A stretch of 64,000 nt of DNA from JAFGPJ01 sp964612465 (lineage in GTDB: Bacteria; Planctomycetota; Phycisphaerae; Sedimentisphaerales; Anaerobacaceae): the NCBI GenBank assembly GCA_964612465.1, contig CAZTDF010000002.1, positions 1 through 64,000 of the forward strand, given 5' to 3'. A model generated the notes under the pieces. It saw nothing but the letters and a program-made list of their open reading frames with translations, was not told the origin of the DNA and searched no databases. This document shows positions 7,948 to 16,594 of this stretch, piece by piece. Each line of letters opens with the position of its first letter. Position 1 is the stretch's first letter. A program made the translations under genes and the position numbers.

Positions 7948-8768
7948 TGGTTTTTCAACCCCCAGATAAATCTGGAGGCTAAATAAGATTGGGTTTGTTT
8001 GGATCTGTTTTTTCTTGACAATAATCGCACAATCATATAAAAATCCCCATAAATCCTTGCCATTACTGACTATGTGATATTTTACTCATTTTAACACCTG
8101 TCCGGCAATTCCTTCCTGACGGATTGGCTTTGTTTTTTCAAGTCGTGTTCCACCAAAAGGCTCAACAATCCGTCATTGCGAGGCCCGAAGGGCCGTGGCA
8201 ATCTTCTGTATTGCTTTTTTATCAAATCACTAAATTCCATATACGAAATACGAATACGTTAACTATTATACGAACTAAAATCCAATAAGGCGGGCATATT
8301 TAAAAAAAATCTCCATGAAACGGCGATCTTAACCGCAGAGAACACTGAGCTCAGAAAATCGAATAGTCAACTTTTGGTTTAGCTATTTATGGCTTAGCTA
8401 TAGTCAATGAAGATGGGTGGCTGTCCCGAATGGAGGTCCCTAAGGGCTTTGAAACATCACAATACAAGAAGAAGACCGGAACAATTAAGACCTGACCTCT
8501 ATTTTCCTTCTATTTTCCTTGCCTGAGAAAAGAAGAAAGTAGGGCTTGTCTAATTTCTTTTTCTCCTTTTTACTTGCTCGACAATCAGGCGGCGAATATT
8601 ATCGAGCATAGTGGATAGAAACGCTTAAGCTATAACATAATATTTTGTGCTTTATTGCTTTTTACCAAGTAATACAGGATGTTGGATAGAAACCATAAGA
8701 AATGGTTATTTCTGAAGAAAAAACTTCTATCATTTATTTTTAATTAGACGAGAAATAAGAGTAAAGAT
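7948..8768. other. Gene-free region with scattered repeat pieces
   Basis: No supported gene. It holds further copies of the TTGGSTTTGTTTTTTC core (at about 7989 in expanded form and at about 8125) and a second CATTGCGA..GGCAATCT element (8172-8206). AT-rich sequence leads to the aminotransferase gene. The stretch at 8410-8520 looks like the worn flank of a mobile element, but I see no transposase or clear terminal repeats. Confidence 0.5.
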
Positions 8769-9926
8769 ATGTCAATTCCATCCTCAAATCGTTTTTCACA
8801 AATACCAAAGTCTGCCATTCATGAAATGACACGTTTGTCCAAAGAGGTAGAAGATGTAGCTTTTTTGTCATGGGCAAAACCGACATCCGGCACCCCGGAA
8901 CATATAAAGAAAGCTGCTATCAAAGCAATAGAAGAAGGGAAAACAGGCGGTTATTCCGAGCCAGAGGGTATTTATGAATTACGGGAAGAAATAGCGAAAA
9001 AATTGGAAAAAGTAAATTATATCCATGCATCCCCTGAGGAAATCATTGTTACCGTAGGGGCTATAGAAGGTCTTGCTGCTGCCGTAATGGCTGTTATTGA
9101 TCCGGGAGATGAAGTAATCATTCCCGTACCTGGATATTCGACTCATATCAGGCAGGTCATTATGGCCTCCGGTAAGCCTGTATGTGTTCCCACTATTGAG
9201 GGTGAGGGCTTCAGCCTGGATATTGAAAGGATTAACGATGTTATTACGAAAAAGACAAAAGCCATTTTGTTCAGCGATCCGAACAATCCTACAGGCTCTG
9301 TCTATACTCATGAGGAGTTGGAAGCTGTTGCTGAGATTGCACGTAAAAACAATCTTGTTATTATTACCGATGAGGCCTATGAATATTTCACGTTTGATGG
9401 ATATAAACACCATAGTATAGCTTCTTTTCCCGGCATGAAAGAACGGGTTATTAGCGCATTTACATTCACAAAAACGTACGCCATGACCGGATGGAGAATC
9501 GGTTATGTTCATGCTTCAAAAGAATTTATACCACAAATTAAAAAGGGGCATATACCGCTTGCTATTTGCGCCCCGGTTGTTTCTCAATATGCCGTACTTG
9601 AGGCCCTTAAAAGCTCTCAGGAATGTATCGAGGATTTCAGCAAACACTACCAGGCCATGCGGGATTTAATGTGCGGAAGGCTGGATCGTCTTAGTTCTAT
9701 ATTTACATATCAGAGGCCCAAAGGTTCGTATCTCATGTTTCCGAAGATTAAAATCGACGAGGGCAAAGATTCGCTTACATTTGCAAAGCGTCTCCTGAAG
9801 GAGGCTCGCGTTTCTACTACGCCCGGCGTGGCCTTCAAGAGCGAATCACACGTACGAATGTCATTCTGTGTTCCTGAAGAAGTAATCGACAAGGCATTTG
9901 ACAGAATGGAAGTTTATTTTAAATAA
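8769..9926 (+). CDS. PLP-dependent class I/II aminotransferase
   Basis: A 385-residue protein of the aspartate-aminotransferase fold, type I. Visible marks are G-G-Y-S-E-P-E-G near the N-terminus, D-P-N-N-P-T-G-S (substrate/PLP region, about residue 177), I-I-T-D-E-A-Y-E (PLP ring aspartate), and the PLP lysine in F-T-K-T-Y-A-M-T-G-W-R-I-G-Y with the paired arginine. Near the C-terminus V-R-M-S-F-C carries the substrate carboxylate arginine. Family members transaminate aspartate, aromatic or other amino acids; the substrate cannot be told here. It stands alone between intergenic regions, and its codon use looks more AT-rich than that of its neighbours. Confidence 0.9.
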   Translation: MSIPSSNRFSQIPKSAIHEMTRLSKEVEDVAFLSWAKPTSGTPEHIKKAAIKAIEEGKTGGYSEPEGIYELREEIAKKLEKVNYIHASPEEIIVTVGAIEGLAAAVMAVIDPGDEVIIPVPGYSTHIRQVIMASGKPVCVPTIEGEGFSLDIERINDVITKKTKAILFSDPNNPTGSVYTHEELEAVAEIARKNNLVIITDEAYEYFTFDGYKHHSIASFPGMKERVISAFTFTKTYAMTGWRIGYVHASKEFIPQIKKGHIPLAICAPVVSQYAVLEALKSSQECIEDFSKHYQAMRDLMCGRLDRLSSIFTYQRPKGSYLMFPKIKIDEGKDSLTFAKRLLKEARVSTTPGVAFKSESHVRMSFCVPEEVIDKAFDRMEVYFK

Positions 9927-10027
9927 ATGTTTATTTGCGTTGAACAAGCCGACGGGACGGACGGCTAACATACCGTCGCTCATATTTTGCATTAGCATGT
10001 ACTGGTATGAGACTCAGATCATATGGA

Positions 10028-10069
10028 TTAAGAATTACTGAACTGCTCGTAGAAGACCATTGCCGGGGA
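10028..10069 (-). pseudogene. Relic of an AhpD-like C-terminus
   Basis: On the minus strand this encodes P-A-M-V-F-Y-E-Q-F-S-N-S followed by TAA. It is almost the same as the last residues of the SelD-AhpD fusion 560 bases to the right (P-A-M-V-F-Y-E-Q-L-K-N-S). Upstream of this the similarity stops. It is probably the remnant of a duplicated or displaced 3' end. Confidence 0.6.
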
Positions 10070-10215
10070 ATTGTATGTTAGAGGAAAATATTCAAAAAAA
10101 ATTGTAACGTTTTGCGGATAGAGTGCCTCTTATATAAGAGAGCTTCAATTCTTACTGAAAATATGTGCGGGAAAGTTTATTTTGGTTAAGTATTTTTAAG
10201 AAGGGAGATTTTATT

Positions 10216-10485
10216 ATGGTTCGCTCAATAGATTTCAAAAGTGCTCTTATTGGCGGTTTCGTGGTAGCGACGATTCTATTATTAACTGGAGCTGTGCTTT
10301 TCACGCCGACGGAGTATTACGGACGATTCCAGATCGACACAAATCATAGTCATGCTTTCATTCTTGATTCTGCTACCGGCCAGGTGTGGTCAGAAATGTT
10401 TCCAGATCCTCAAGTTGGTATCGGAGGACACGATCCGAATTTCTTTGCTCCCAAGACATACCCACACAGTACAACGGATCCTTAA
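10216..10485 (+). CDS. Small membrane-anchored hypothetical protein
   Basis: An 89-residue protein starting at the ATG that follows GGGAG by about eight bases. Residues 9-30 form one hydrophobic helix (S-A-L-I-G-G-F-V-V-A-T-I-L-L-L-T-G-A). A short polar domain follows with G-R-F-Q-I-D and H-A-F-I-L-D-S-A-T-G-Q-V-W, a strand pair seen in many small planctomycete membrane proteins. No function is known. It is flanked by intergenic DNA and converges with the selD fusion gene. Confidence 0.7.
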   Translation: MVRSIDFKSALIGGFVVATILLLTGAVLFTPTEYYGRFQIDTNHSHAFILDSATGQVWSEMFPDPQVGIGGHDPNFFAPKTYPHSTTDP

Positions 10486-10591
10486 TAACTGTAATGCGCT
10501 GGTGCTTGATCTTTCGGTAGTAATGTAGAGTGCGACGAACCGCATCCTACCTTAGCTGAGGTCAAGATAAATGGTGGGGCAAGCCGCCACC

Positions 10592-12181
10592 CTACGAGTT
10601 CTTGAGCTGCTCATAGAAGACCATTGCCGGCGAGCCGGCGAAGCTGATTCCCATCCATGCGGCTTCGTCGATTTCATCCTGGGTGAAGCCTTTGTCTTTA
10701 GCATTTTTCAGGTGCATTTCCAGGCATGGCTCGCATCGTGTCGCGACCGACAGCGCAATGGCCATCGCCTGCTTGGTGTAGGCATCCAGGCCGTGAGGGG
10801 AGCTTGCCGCACCGAGAAAAGCGGTGAACCTGGACTTGATTTGAGCGATATCGGAACCATCAGCGGGACTCTCAGCCGAAGTGGTAGCGTCCGCACAACA
10901 AGCAACCTCTTCGTCGGCGACCTCAGCGGGAACTTGCTGCGATTGTTGTTTGGTTGGCTCCGGTTCCACAACAGGTATTTTCCTGCTGCCGGTTGTCTTG
11001 ATGTGAACGAGCCCCGAGCCTTTTGCGAGAACTCTGCCGACAATCGCAGCGGCGGAGATTCCATCGTTATGTAGGGCTTTCAGGAGACTGCCGGCATCAC
11101 TTTCTGCTATCGCAATCAAAAGGCCGCCAGACGTTTGTGCATCGTAGCACATATCTACCATCTCCTGCGGCAGGGCGTCGGAAGGAACGATGCGGTCGCC
11201 GCACGATTCCTTGTTTCGCTCGATCGCTCCGGGCAGGATTCCCGAAGCGGCGTATTCGAGCACGCCGGGAAACAGCGGAATATCATCCCAGATAATCTCG
11301 ACGTCGACGCCGCTCGAAAGAGCCATCTCTGAAAGGTGGCCCGTCAGGCTGAATCCGGTTACGTCGGTGCAGGCGTGTGCGCCGAATTTGACCATGAGCT
11401 GCGAGGCCTTTTTGTTGAGCGCGGTCATCGATGTGGCTGCCGCTTCTACGCTGTCAGCATTAGCCCTGCCGATCTGTGCGGCGAAAGCGACGATTCCCGT
11501 ACCAAGCGGTTTGGTTAAAATGAGCACGTCGCCGGGCTTAGCGGCGGCGTTGGTTACGATTTTGTCCGTTTCGATTGTGCCGGTGACGGCGAAGCCCGCT
11601 TTGATTTCGCTGTCATTGATGCTGTGTCCCCCGATGATTGCGACCCCGGCTTCGTTCATCTTGTCGATGCCGCCGGAGAGAATCCGGCTCATGGTTTCGT
11701 CGGGGACCTTGCGAACGGGAAAACCGAGCACGGAAACCGCGGTCATCGGCGTACCGCCCATGGCGTAAATGTCACTGACCGAATTTGCCGCCGCCACCTG
11801 CCCGAACGCGTAGGGGTCGTCCACGGATGGCGTAAAGACGTCCACGGTCTGCACTAAGGCTGTGCCGTCACCCATATCATAGACGCCGGCATCGTCTCCG
11901 GCCGGCACGCCGACCAGCACGCGGGGGTCATCTACTGCGGGTAAATCCTTCAATACCTGCTTTAAGAACGCCTGGTCGATTTTCGAGGCGCAGCCGGCCT
12001 TTTCCACGAGTTTTGTCAGTTGCACCGGGCCGGTAGGGGCTTCAGGTCGCTCTCCGGCACACGAACAGATGTTCTTTTCCTTAAAGACATCACAGGGACA
12101 CGGTAGCCTGTGATCGCAAATGCAGTGCCCAAGCCGAATGGAACGCTGCATAACCCGTTTTCGTTTTTCTGTGTTTATCAT
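10592..12181 (-). CDS. selD: Selenide, water dikinase fused to a Cys-rich N-terminus and an AhpD-like C-terminus
   Basis: SelD makes selenophosphate from selenide and ATP, the donor for tRNA-Sec synthesis. The 529-residue product is far longer than ordinary SelD (about 345). Residues 20-41 form a Cys-rich knot (C20, C22, C28, C30, C39, C41). The SelD core starts near 52, with active-site G-C64-A-S-K67-I and the AIRS-type motifs G-D-D-A-G-V-Y and D-V-T-G-F-S-L-T-G-H. A Pro/Gln/Glu linker at about 395-420 leads to a carboxymuconolactone-decarboxylase/AhpD-like domain with C483-E-P-C486-x-x-x-H and a closing A-G-S-P-A-M. The AhpD motif is a redox-active pair, so the fusion may supply reducing power or handle the selenium substrate; this is inference. 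It is the last gene of a minus-strand run behind an ABC transporter. Confidence 0.93.
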   Translation of the reverse strand: MINTEKRKRVMQRSIRLGHCICDHRLPCPCDVFKEKNICSCAGERPEAPTGPVQLTKLVEKAGCASKIDQAFLKQVLKDLPAVDDPRVLVGVPAGDDAGVYDMGDGTALVQTVDVFTPSVDDPYAFGQVAAANSVSDIYAMGGTPMTAVSVLGFPVRKVPDETMSRILSGGIDKMNEAGVAIIGGHSINDSEIKAGFAVTGTIETDKIVTNAAAKPGDVLILTKPLGTGIVAFAAQIGRANADSVEAAATSMTALNKKASQLMVKFGAHACTDVTGFSLTGHLSEMALSSGVDVEIIWDDIPLFPGVLEYAASGILPGAIERNKESCGDRIVPSDALPQEMVDMCYDAQTSGGLLIAIAESDAGSLLKALHNDGISAAAIVGRVLAKGSGLVHIKTTGSRKIPVVEPEPTKQQSQQVPAEVADEEVACCADATTSAESPADGSDIAQIKSRFTAFLGAASSPHGLDAYTKQAMAIALSVATRCEPCLEMHLKNAKDKGFTQDEIDEAAWMGISFAGSPAMVFYEQLKNS

Positions 12182-12262
12182 TTTAATACCCTCGAAACAA
12201 GTCCCTTCGACTTACATTAGTACTTTTTTAATTTCAATTTAAGAGGTATTGAAACCAAACTC

Positions 12263-12670
12263 CTATAACTTGGCGATAAGTTTACCTGCGTTTTCGCCGC
12301 GGGAAGCATTATATACCTCTGCTACCTTGATAACGACTACACCTTTGAAGTTTTTACCAGGTTTGTTCTTGTGCAGGATGGCGTTGGCGAATTCGTAAGC
12401 TTCGCCCGATGTATCGTATGTCGCTGTCCCAATGAATTTGTAAGACCGGTCCGTCTCTTCGTCCCATACGCAGAATGAAGCATATCCGTTTTCATCCACG
12501 TTTCTGCGTGTTGCATTCATAAAAAGATCTCCGATAACAAGGACATTCGTCCGATACCACCAGTACTGCAGCATATAAACAACGTTCGGAATAGACGCTT
12601 TTGAGGCGGTGGCCAACGCGATGACCTTCTTCTGTTCCATAAGCTCTTTCGCTTCATGTGGTATTTGCAT
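12263..12670 (-). CDS. Pyridoxamine-phosphate-oxidase-like FMN split-barrel protein
   Basis: A 135-residue protein of the FMN-binding split-barrel superfamily. It shows the usual opening (M-E-Q-K-K-V-I-A-L-A-T-A-S), a following beta-hairpin with P-N-V-V-Y-M-L, and the central strand F-I-G-T-A-T-Y. Members include flavin reductases, haem-degrading and F420/FMN enzymes and many of unknown substrate, so the exact reaction is open. It sits between the ABC-transporter ATPase gene and selD on the same strand, with short gaps, suggesting co-transcription. Confidence 0.75.
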   Translation of the reverse strand: MQIPHEAKELMEQKKVIALATASKASIPNVVYMLQYWWYRTNVLVIGDLFMNATRRNVDENGYASFCVWDEETDRSYKFIGTATYDTSGEAYEFANAILHKNKPGKNFKGVVVIKVAEVYNASRGENAGKLIAKL

Positions 12671-12716
12671 TTTATAACACCCTTTACTTGAATTATTCGT
12701 TTATCCAAAGCTATTT

Positions 12717-13505
12717 CTAATCCAGTTGCCCCGATAGCGCGGTGCGAATCTGAATAAATAATTTCGTAAACTCGTCGGTCATTCCGTCCCTCGGTCTGGG
12801 CAAGTCTATCTTGAATTCGTATGCAATTTTGCCGGGGCGTTCGCTGAAGACCAGAACCCTGCTGCCTAAAACGATGGCTTCATCAATGTTGTGTGTTACG
12901 AACAAGATAGTAATCTGATTCTCCTGCCATATGTCTGTCAACATCTGTTGCAGCTCGGTTCTGGTCGAATCGTCAACAGCTCCAAACGGCTCATCCATGA
13001 GCAGCAGTTTCGGCTCTATTGCCAGGGCCTGGGCGATTGCCGCCCGTTGGCGCATACCGCCGGACAGCTCATGAGGATACGCATTCTCAAAGCCCTTGAG
13101 TCCGACTTTAGCAAGAAGGACGGCGGCCCGGTTGTGTCTTTCCGTTCGTGGGACACCACGCATTTGCAAGCCGAACGCTATATTGGAAACAGCCGTTCGC
13201 CACGGAAACAGAGTATAGTGCTGAAACACGTGAGCGATATTGTCACCGAAGCGCAGGCCTTGCCCCAAACGCAAGGATCCCTCATCGGCCGTATCCAATC
13301 CTGCGATAAGGTTGAGCAACGTGGTCTTGCCGCAGCCCGTTGCCCCGACGAGCGTAACGAACTCTTTCTGGTGCACGCGAAGATTCACGTCCTCGAGCGC
13401 CTTGACTTTGGCGCCCGTATCGGACTGGAAGGTCTTAGCGACCTTGCGAAGCTCCAGGACTATGGGCTTTTCCTTCGGAGAATTGTTTATCTGATCAGGT
13501 GTCAT
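12717..13505 (-). CDS. NitT/TauT-family ABC transporter ATPase
   Basis: An ATP-binding subunit with Walker A G-A-T-G-C-G-K-T-T, the Q-loop V-F-Q-H-Y-T-L-F-P-W, the signature L-S-G-G-M, Walker B L-L-L-M-D-E-P-F-G and the switch histidine in V-T-H-N-I-D-E-A. The sequence class (SsuB/TauB/NrtD) fits the permease and binding protein upstream. I chose the ATG four bases after the permease stop; upstream in-frame ATGs would overlap the permease gene. It powers import of a small anion; the substrate is unknown here. Confidence 0.9.
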   Translation of the reverse strand: MTPDQINNSPKEKPIVLELRKVAKTFQSDTGAKVKALEDVNLRVHQKEFVTLVGATGCGKTTLLNLIAGLDTADEGSLRLGQGLRFGDNIAHVFQHYTLFPWRTAVSNIAFGLQMRGVPRTERHNRAAVLLAKVGLKGFENAYPHELSGGMRQRAAIAQALAIEPKLLLMDEPFGAVDDSTRTELQQMLTDIWQENQITILFVTHNIDEAIVLGSRVLVFSERPGKIAYEFKIDLPRPRDGMTDEFTKLFIQIRTALSGQLD

Positions 13506-13509
13506 GACC

Positions 13510-14427
13510 TCATATTTCCTTTCCATGCCAGCGGACAAGGCCGGACATGATTTTACGCATCATGAGACTTAGAAGTGCTCCGATGCTGCCAACAATCAGC
13601 ATGGCGGCGATTACGATATCCATCGCCGCGTTGTCCGAAGCATATATGAGCAGATACCCAATCCCGCTCTCGGCCCCGGGCAGCATCTCCGCAGCAATGA
13701 TCACAAACCAGCACAGGCCAAGCCCCTGTCTCAGGCCGGTCAGAATCATAGGCATCGAGGCGGGCAAATACACGTGCAAAAAGACTTGCCTGGGCTTTGC
13801 ACCCAGGGCTTGTGCCAGTAGTAAATAATTCCGCCTGACTCCTGTTACGCCGTCGAGCGTATTGGTCAGTATTGGAAAGAAACCGCCGACAAAGATCACG
13901 AAAACCATTCCCAACTGGACCTGGTCGAATACCGTGCGGGTGTATCCAAAGCCAAACAATTGTGGCAATGTTCCTCTCTTGAAGACGGCAATGGCAAAAG
14001 GCAGCCACGCAATCGGGCACAAGGGTCTCAAGACCTCGACAATCGGCTCAAGACTGCTGCGAACAATGCGGATCGAACCCATGGCGATGCCCAGGCTTAT
14101 CCCCGCCGCCGCGGCTAAAACAAAACCCAGCAACACCCGCAGCAAACTGATGAATGTATTGCTCAGAAGCGAGCCTGACGCGTAGTGTTCCCGAAGCGGG
14201 TGCACAAGCTGGTCGATCACACGAGTCACCGGCGGGAAAATCCACGGCTGGTTCATCCAGACTGCGGCAATTTGCCATACCAATAGCAATAAAACAGGAA
14301 CAGCTATCCAGCCTACAGCTCCAATTCTTGAGAATCGATTCCCATGTCCGGAACTACCGGCAAGTGGATATCCCCGCAACCTAAAGAAACGCTCTGGATT
14401 TCTATTGTCCTGTACGTCTTTGGGCAA
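13510..14427 (-). CDS. NitT/TauT-family ABC transporter permease
   Basis: A 305-residue inner-membrane permease of the BPD_transp_1 type, with about six hydrophobic helices. It has the cytoplasmic coupling (EAA-like) loop in L-L-A-Q-A-L-G-A-K-P-R-Q-V-F and the usual L-P-A-S-M-P-M-I-L-T-G-L-R-Q-G that follows it. The N-terminal 40 residues are a polar cytoplasmic extension. The start overlaps the end of the binding-protein gene and the stop precedes the ATPase start by four bases, so the three are one transport unit. Confidence 0.9.
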   Translation of the reverse strand: MPKDVQDNRNPERFFRLRGYPLAGSSGHGNRFSRIGAVGWIAVPVLLLLVWQIAAVWMNQPWIFPPVTRVIDQLVHPLREHYASGSLLSNTFISLLRVLLGFVLAAAAGISLGIAMGSIRIVRSSLEPIVEVLRPLCPIAWLPFAIAVFKRGTLPQLFGFGYTRTVFDQVQLGMVFVIFVGGFFPILTNTLDGVTGVRRNYLLLAQALGAKPRQVFLHVYLPASMPMILTGLRQGLGLCWFVIIAAEMLPGAESGIGYLLIYASDNAAMDIVIAAMLIVGSIGALLSLMMRKIMSGLVRWHGKEI

Positions 14428-15556
14428 GTTTGTTCCTCGCTTTCTCTAATAGCGACAAGTCATATGCGATGCGCGGTACGTCACTCGGCTTAAGGTCCTT
14501 GAGCTTGCCTTTGAAAACGCCAAGGCCATTCATCGCCTCAATCCATTTGCCCATGGTCCGGTGCCATTGCTCAGAAGGTTCCATAGAGTAACCACTTGTC
14601 GGTATGCTCATTCGCTCAACGGATTCGCTTGTTCCTATCCACCTTACTGCTGCCGTCACAGCCTTGTCCAAATCCGAATTAATTGTTTCGCTGCCCTGTA
14701 TGAGTAGCACCATAGTATCTACAATGGCCTCGGATTTTTCTTCAATAGCCTTAACGTTAGCCGCGATGCAGCAGCAGGGATGGCCGCGAAACGTCCCCGG
14801 CGGAAGGTCTTCGAGGTCACAGACAATCCGCCCGATGTCCTTCTCGACCGCAATTGCCGGGAATGGATTATTACCGGCATACCCGTCAATCAGGTTGCTC
14901 CCCAGGGACACGTTGAGCTTGCTCCCGCCTTTGACGTTTACCATTTGCACCTGCAAGTCGGCTTGTGCCGGGTCACCTCCAAATGTGATGCCCTCGTGCT
15001 TCAGGGCTTCCTCGAATACCAGCTTTGCCACAGCCACCGGATTTTTGTATCCGATGCGTATCGGCTTTGTTGCTGCCCTGGCCATCGCCACAAATTCTTT
15101 CCATGTTTTTGCCGGAAAATCAGGCCTGACGACAAACATATCACCCTTGTAATGAAGCGGCGCTATCAGTTTTACCGGAGCCCCGCTGTCGGCCGATGCC
15201 AGCACTGGAGCAACACCTCCAAAGCCTACTTCAATTACGTTTTGCGACAGGGCCGTCGGCATCTTCGAGGCGCCGCCCACTTTTATTATTTCAAGGTCTG
15301 CAACCTTTTTGCCCCGATCAAGCAGTTCGTAAAACTTACGATCCTCGACAACCTTCACACTAATTCCGCTTTGCCCGGCATACTCAGAAGCATTATCCAG
15401 AGCGACGAATAACGCCGTGTGGTGGTCATGGCCGACATGCCCGATCTTCAGGCTTGTTGTCTCTGCTGGTTTTCCTGTTTCATCCTTTTGTTTGCAGCCC
15501 GTCAGAAAGACTGTAAAGATCAGCAACGCAACAGATATGAATGTCACCTTTCTCAT
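14402..15556 (-). CDS. NitT/TauT-type substrate-binding lipoprotein with Cys-Cys-Cys and His-rich motifs
   Basis: A 384-residue solute-binding protein with a lipoprotein leader (L-T-G-C, Cys 21). The fold pattern is that of SsuA/NrtA/ThiY-like proteins: an opening strand with G-H-V-G-H-D-H-H-T-A-L (residues 39-49), E-V-G-F-G-G-V-A-P-V-L and an I-D-G-Y-A-G-N-N-P segment in place of the usual aromatic one. It has three consecutive cysteines (261-263, in G-H-P-C-C-C-I-A-A) and four histidines in the first loop, which would suit a soft anion, metal or metalloid. Its position with selD suggests a selenium-linked substrate, but sulfonate, nitrate or a metal-chelate remain possible. Confidence 0.85.
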   Translation of the reverse strand: MRKVTFISVALLIFTVFLTGCKQKDETGKPAETTSLKIGHVGHDHHTALFVALDNASEYAGQSGISVKVVEDRKFYELLDRGKKVADLEIIKVGGASKMPTALSQNVIEVGFGGVAPVLASADSGAPVKLIAPLHYKGDMFVVRPDFPAKTWKEFVAMARAATKPIRIGYKNPVAVAKLVFEEALKHEGITFGGDPAQADLQVQMVNVKGGSKLNVSLGSNLIDGYAGNNPFPAIAVEKDIGRIVCDLEDLPPGTFRGHPCCCIAANVKAIEEKSEAIVDTMVLLIQGSETINSDLDKAVTAAVRWIGTSESVERMSIPTSGYSMEPSEQWHRTMGKWIEAMNGLGVFKGKLKDLKPSDVPRIAYDLSLLEKARNKLAQRRTGQ

Positions 15557-15620
15557 AATTGATCCCTTTCAGAATCATTGTCTTTTGCTTTGCATTTTCT
15601 AAAACATCTAAATCTTCAGT

Positions 15621-16487
15621 CTACCACCGACGGAAGAGTTTGAGAACAAGTCCAATTTTGTCTCTATCTGTAAATGTAGAATCAAGACTGATTGGAAGAC
15701 CGGCCTTAAACGACCATCCCTTTCTGAATTTCCAGATTATGCCGGGCACAAGATCATGACTACGACCCTTGCCCTCTTTGTCGAGGTAATTGTATTCGAC
15801 TGCCGGCCAAAAGCCTGGATCGAGCTTGTAAAGCAGAGCGCCATTTATTTCTCCAACCTCTGCATTATCATCCTCGCTCCACAAATAGTTTGGATTGAAG
15901 TGCAGTGAGAAATCCTTCCACGCTTTCGAAATCTCTGTCGATATCTTGTAGGCGCCGTAGTCAGTCCCCAACGACCGGTCTGGGTCTCCCGAAGGAAAAT
16001 AGTACCAAAAGTCCACGGCAATTCCCGGGAAATTGTTCGTTTCCTTAATAAGGTTCCACTTCTCAAACACGAAGATGTTCGTAAAGCCCCGGCTGTCATT
16101 TTCCTTGCCGGGGATATCGAAATCATTCATCCAGTAGGGAATACCGAGTGCTATATGATGGTCCTCTGCCCAGCCATATTTCGAGCAGAACACAAACACT
16201 GACCTCTGCTTATTTTGACCCGATGTTCGGCTGTGATAACCTTTATCAGCTCCCCGGACCTGATCCCAGTCATAGTACTGATACTTCAGCGAAACAGATA
16301 AATGATCCTTGCCGACCATTTTGGCACTTCTTGTCTTCGTGAAAAAGCTCATACAATACTGGCCGCACCACGGGTATAATTCATTTTCCTGCCCGGCGGA
16401 GCTTCCTTCACATGTTGCGGCACCTTCTGTAATGACCACAAACACGACTATAAAGGCCAATAGCATGAAAATCTTCTTCATACTCAT
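15621..16487 (-). CDS. Predicted outer-membrane beta-barrel protein
   Basis: A 288-residue exported protein. A leader of about 25 residues is followed by alternating hydrophobic/polar strands rich in Tyr, Trp, Phe and Asp, such as W-N-L-I-K-E-T-N-N-F-P-G-I-A-V-D-F-W-Y-Y-F-P-S-G. It ends in a C-terminal strand closing with aromatic W (K-L-F-R-R-W), as outer-membrane barrels do. The layout resembles the phenol-MetA-like porin families. It lies directly upstream of the ABC transporter genes on the same strand, so it could be the outer-membrane route for the same substrate. An AAGGA ribosome site precedes the ATG. Confidence 0.7.
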   Translation of the reverse strand: MSMKKIFMLLAFIVVFVVITEGAATCEGSSAGQENELYPWCGQYCMSFFTKTRSAKMVGKDHLSVSLKYQYYDWDQVRGADKGYHSRTSGQNKQRSVFVFCSKYGWAEDHHIALGIPYWMNDFDIPGKENDSRGFTNIFVFEKWNLIKETNNFPGIAVDFWYYFPSGDPDRSLGTDYGAYKISTEISKAWKDFSLHFNPNYLWSEDDNAEVGEINGALLYKLDPGFWPAVEYNYLDKEGKGRSHDLVPGIIWKFRKGWSFKAGLPISLDSTFTDRDKIGLVLKLFRRW

Positions 16488-16528
16488 ACCAGCATCCTTT
16501 CATTTTTTCATCGCTTCATTTTCCCCAA

Positions 16529-16568
16529 TAAAAAAGGCGGGCAAGAGAAACTTATCTCTTTACCCGCC
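16529..16568 (-). terminator. Terminator of the tandem selenoprotein genes
   Basis: Read on the minus strand, GGCGGG and AAGAGA pair with TCTCTT and CCCGCC, and TTTTTTATT follows. It sits 27 bases after the TAG of the second tandem selenoprotein and separates it from the barrel gene. Confidence 0.9.
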
Positions 16569-16594
16569 GGTGCTCGTGGCTCGATTTGGCTTTA

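Noticed and set aside
7623..7982. Open frame of about 119 codons through the intergenic repeats
   Set aside because: It encodes the same peptide twice because it spans the two direct repeats, has no binding site and no plausible protein character.
7621..8206. CRISPR-like appearance of the repeat cluster
   Set aside because: Repeat units differ in length, are not regularly spaced, lack unique spacers of constant size, and no cas genes are present.
8400..8530. Possible insertion-sequence remnant upstream of the aminotransferase gene
   Set aside because: The wording resembles transposon flanks, but no transposase fragment, terminal inverted repeat or target duplication can be shown.
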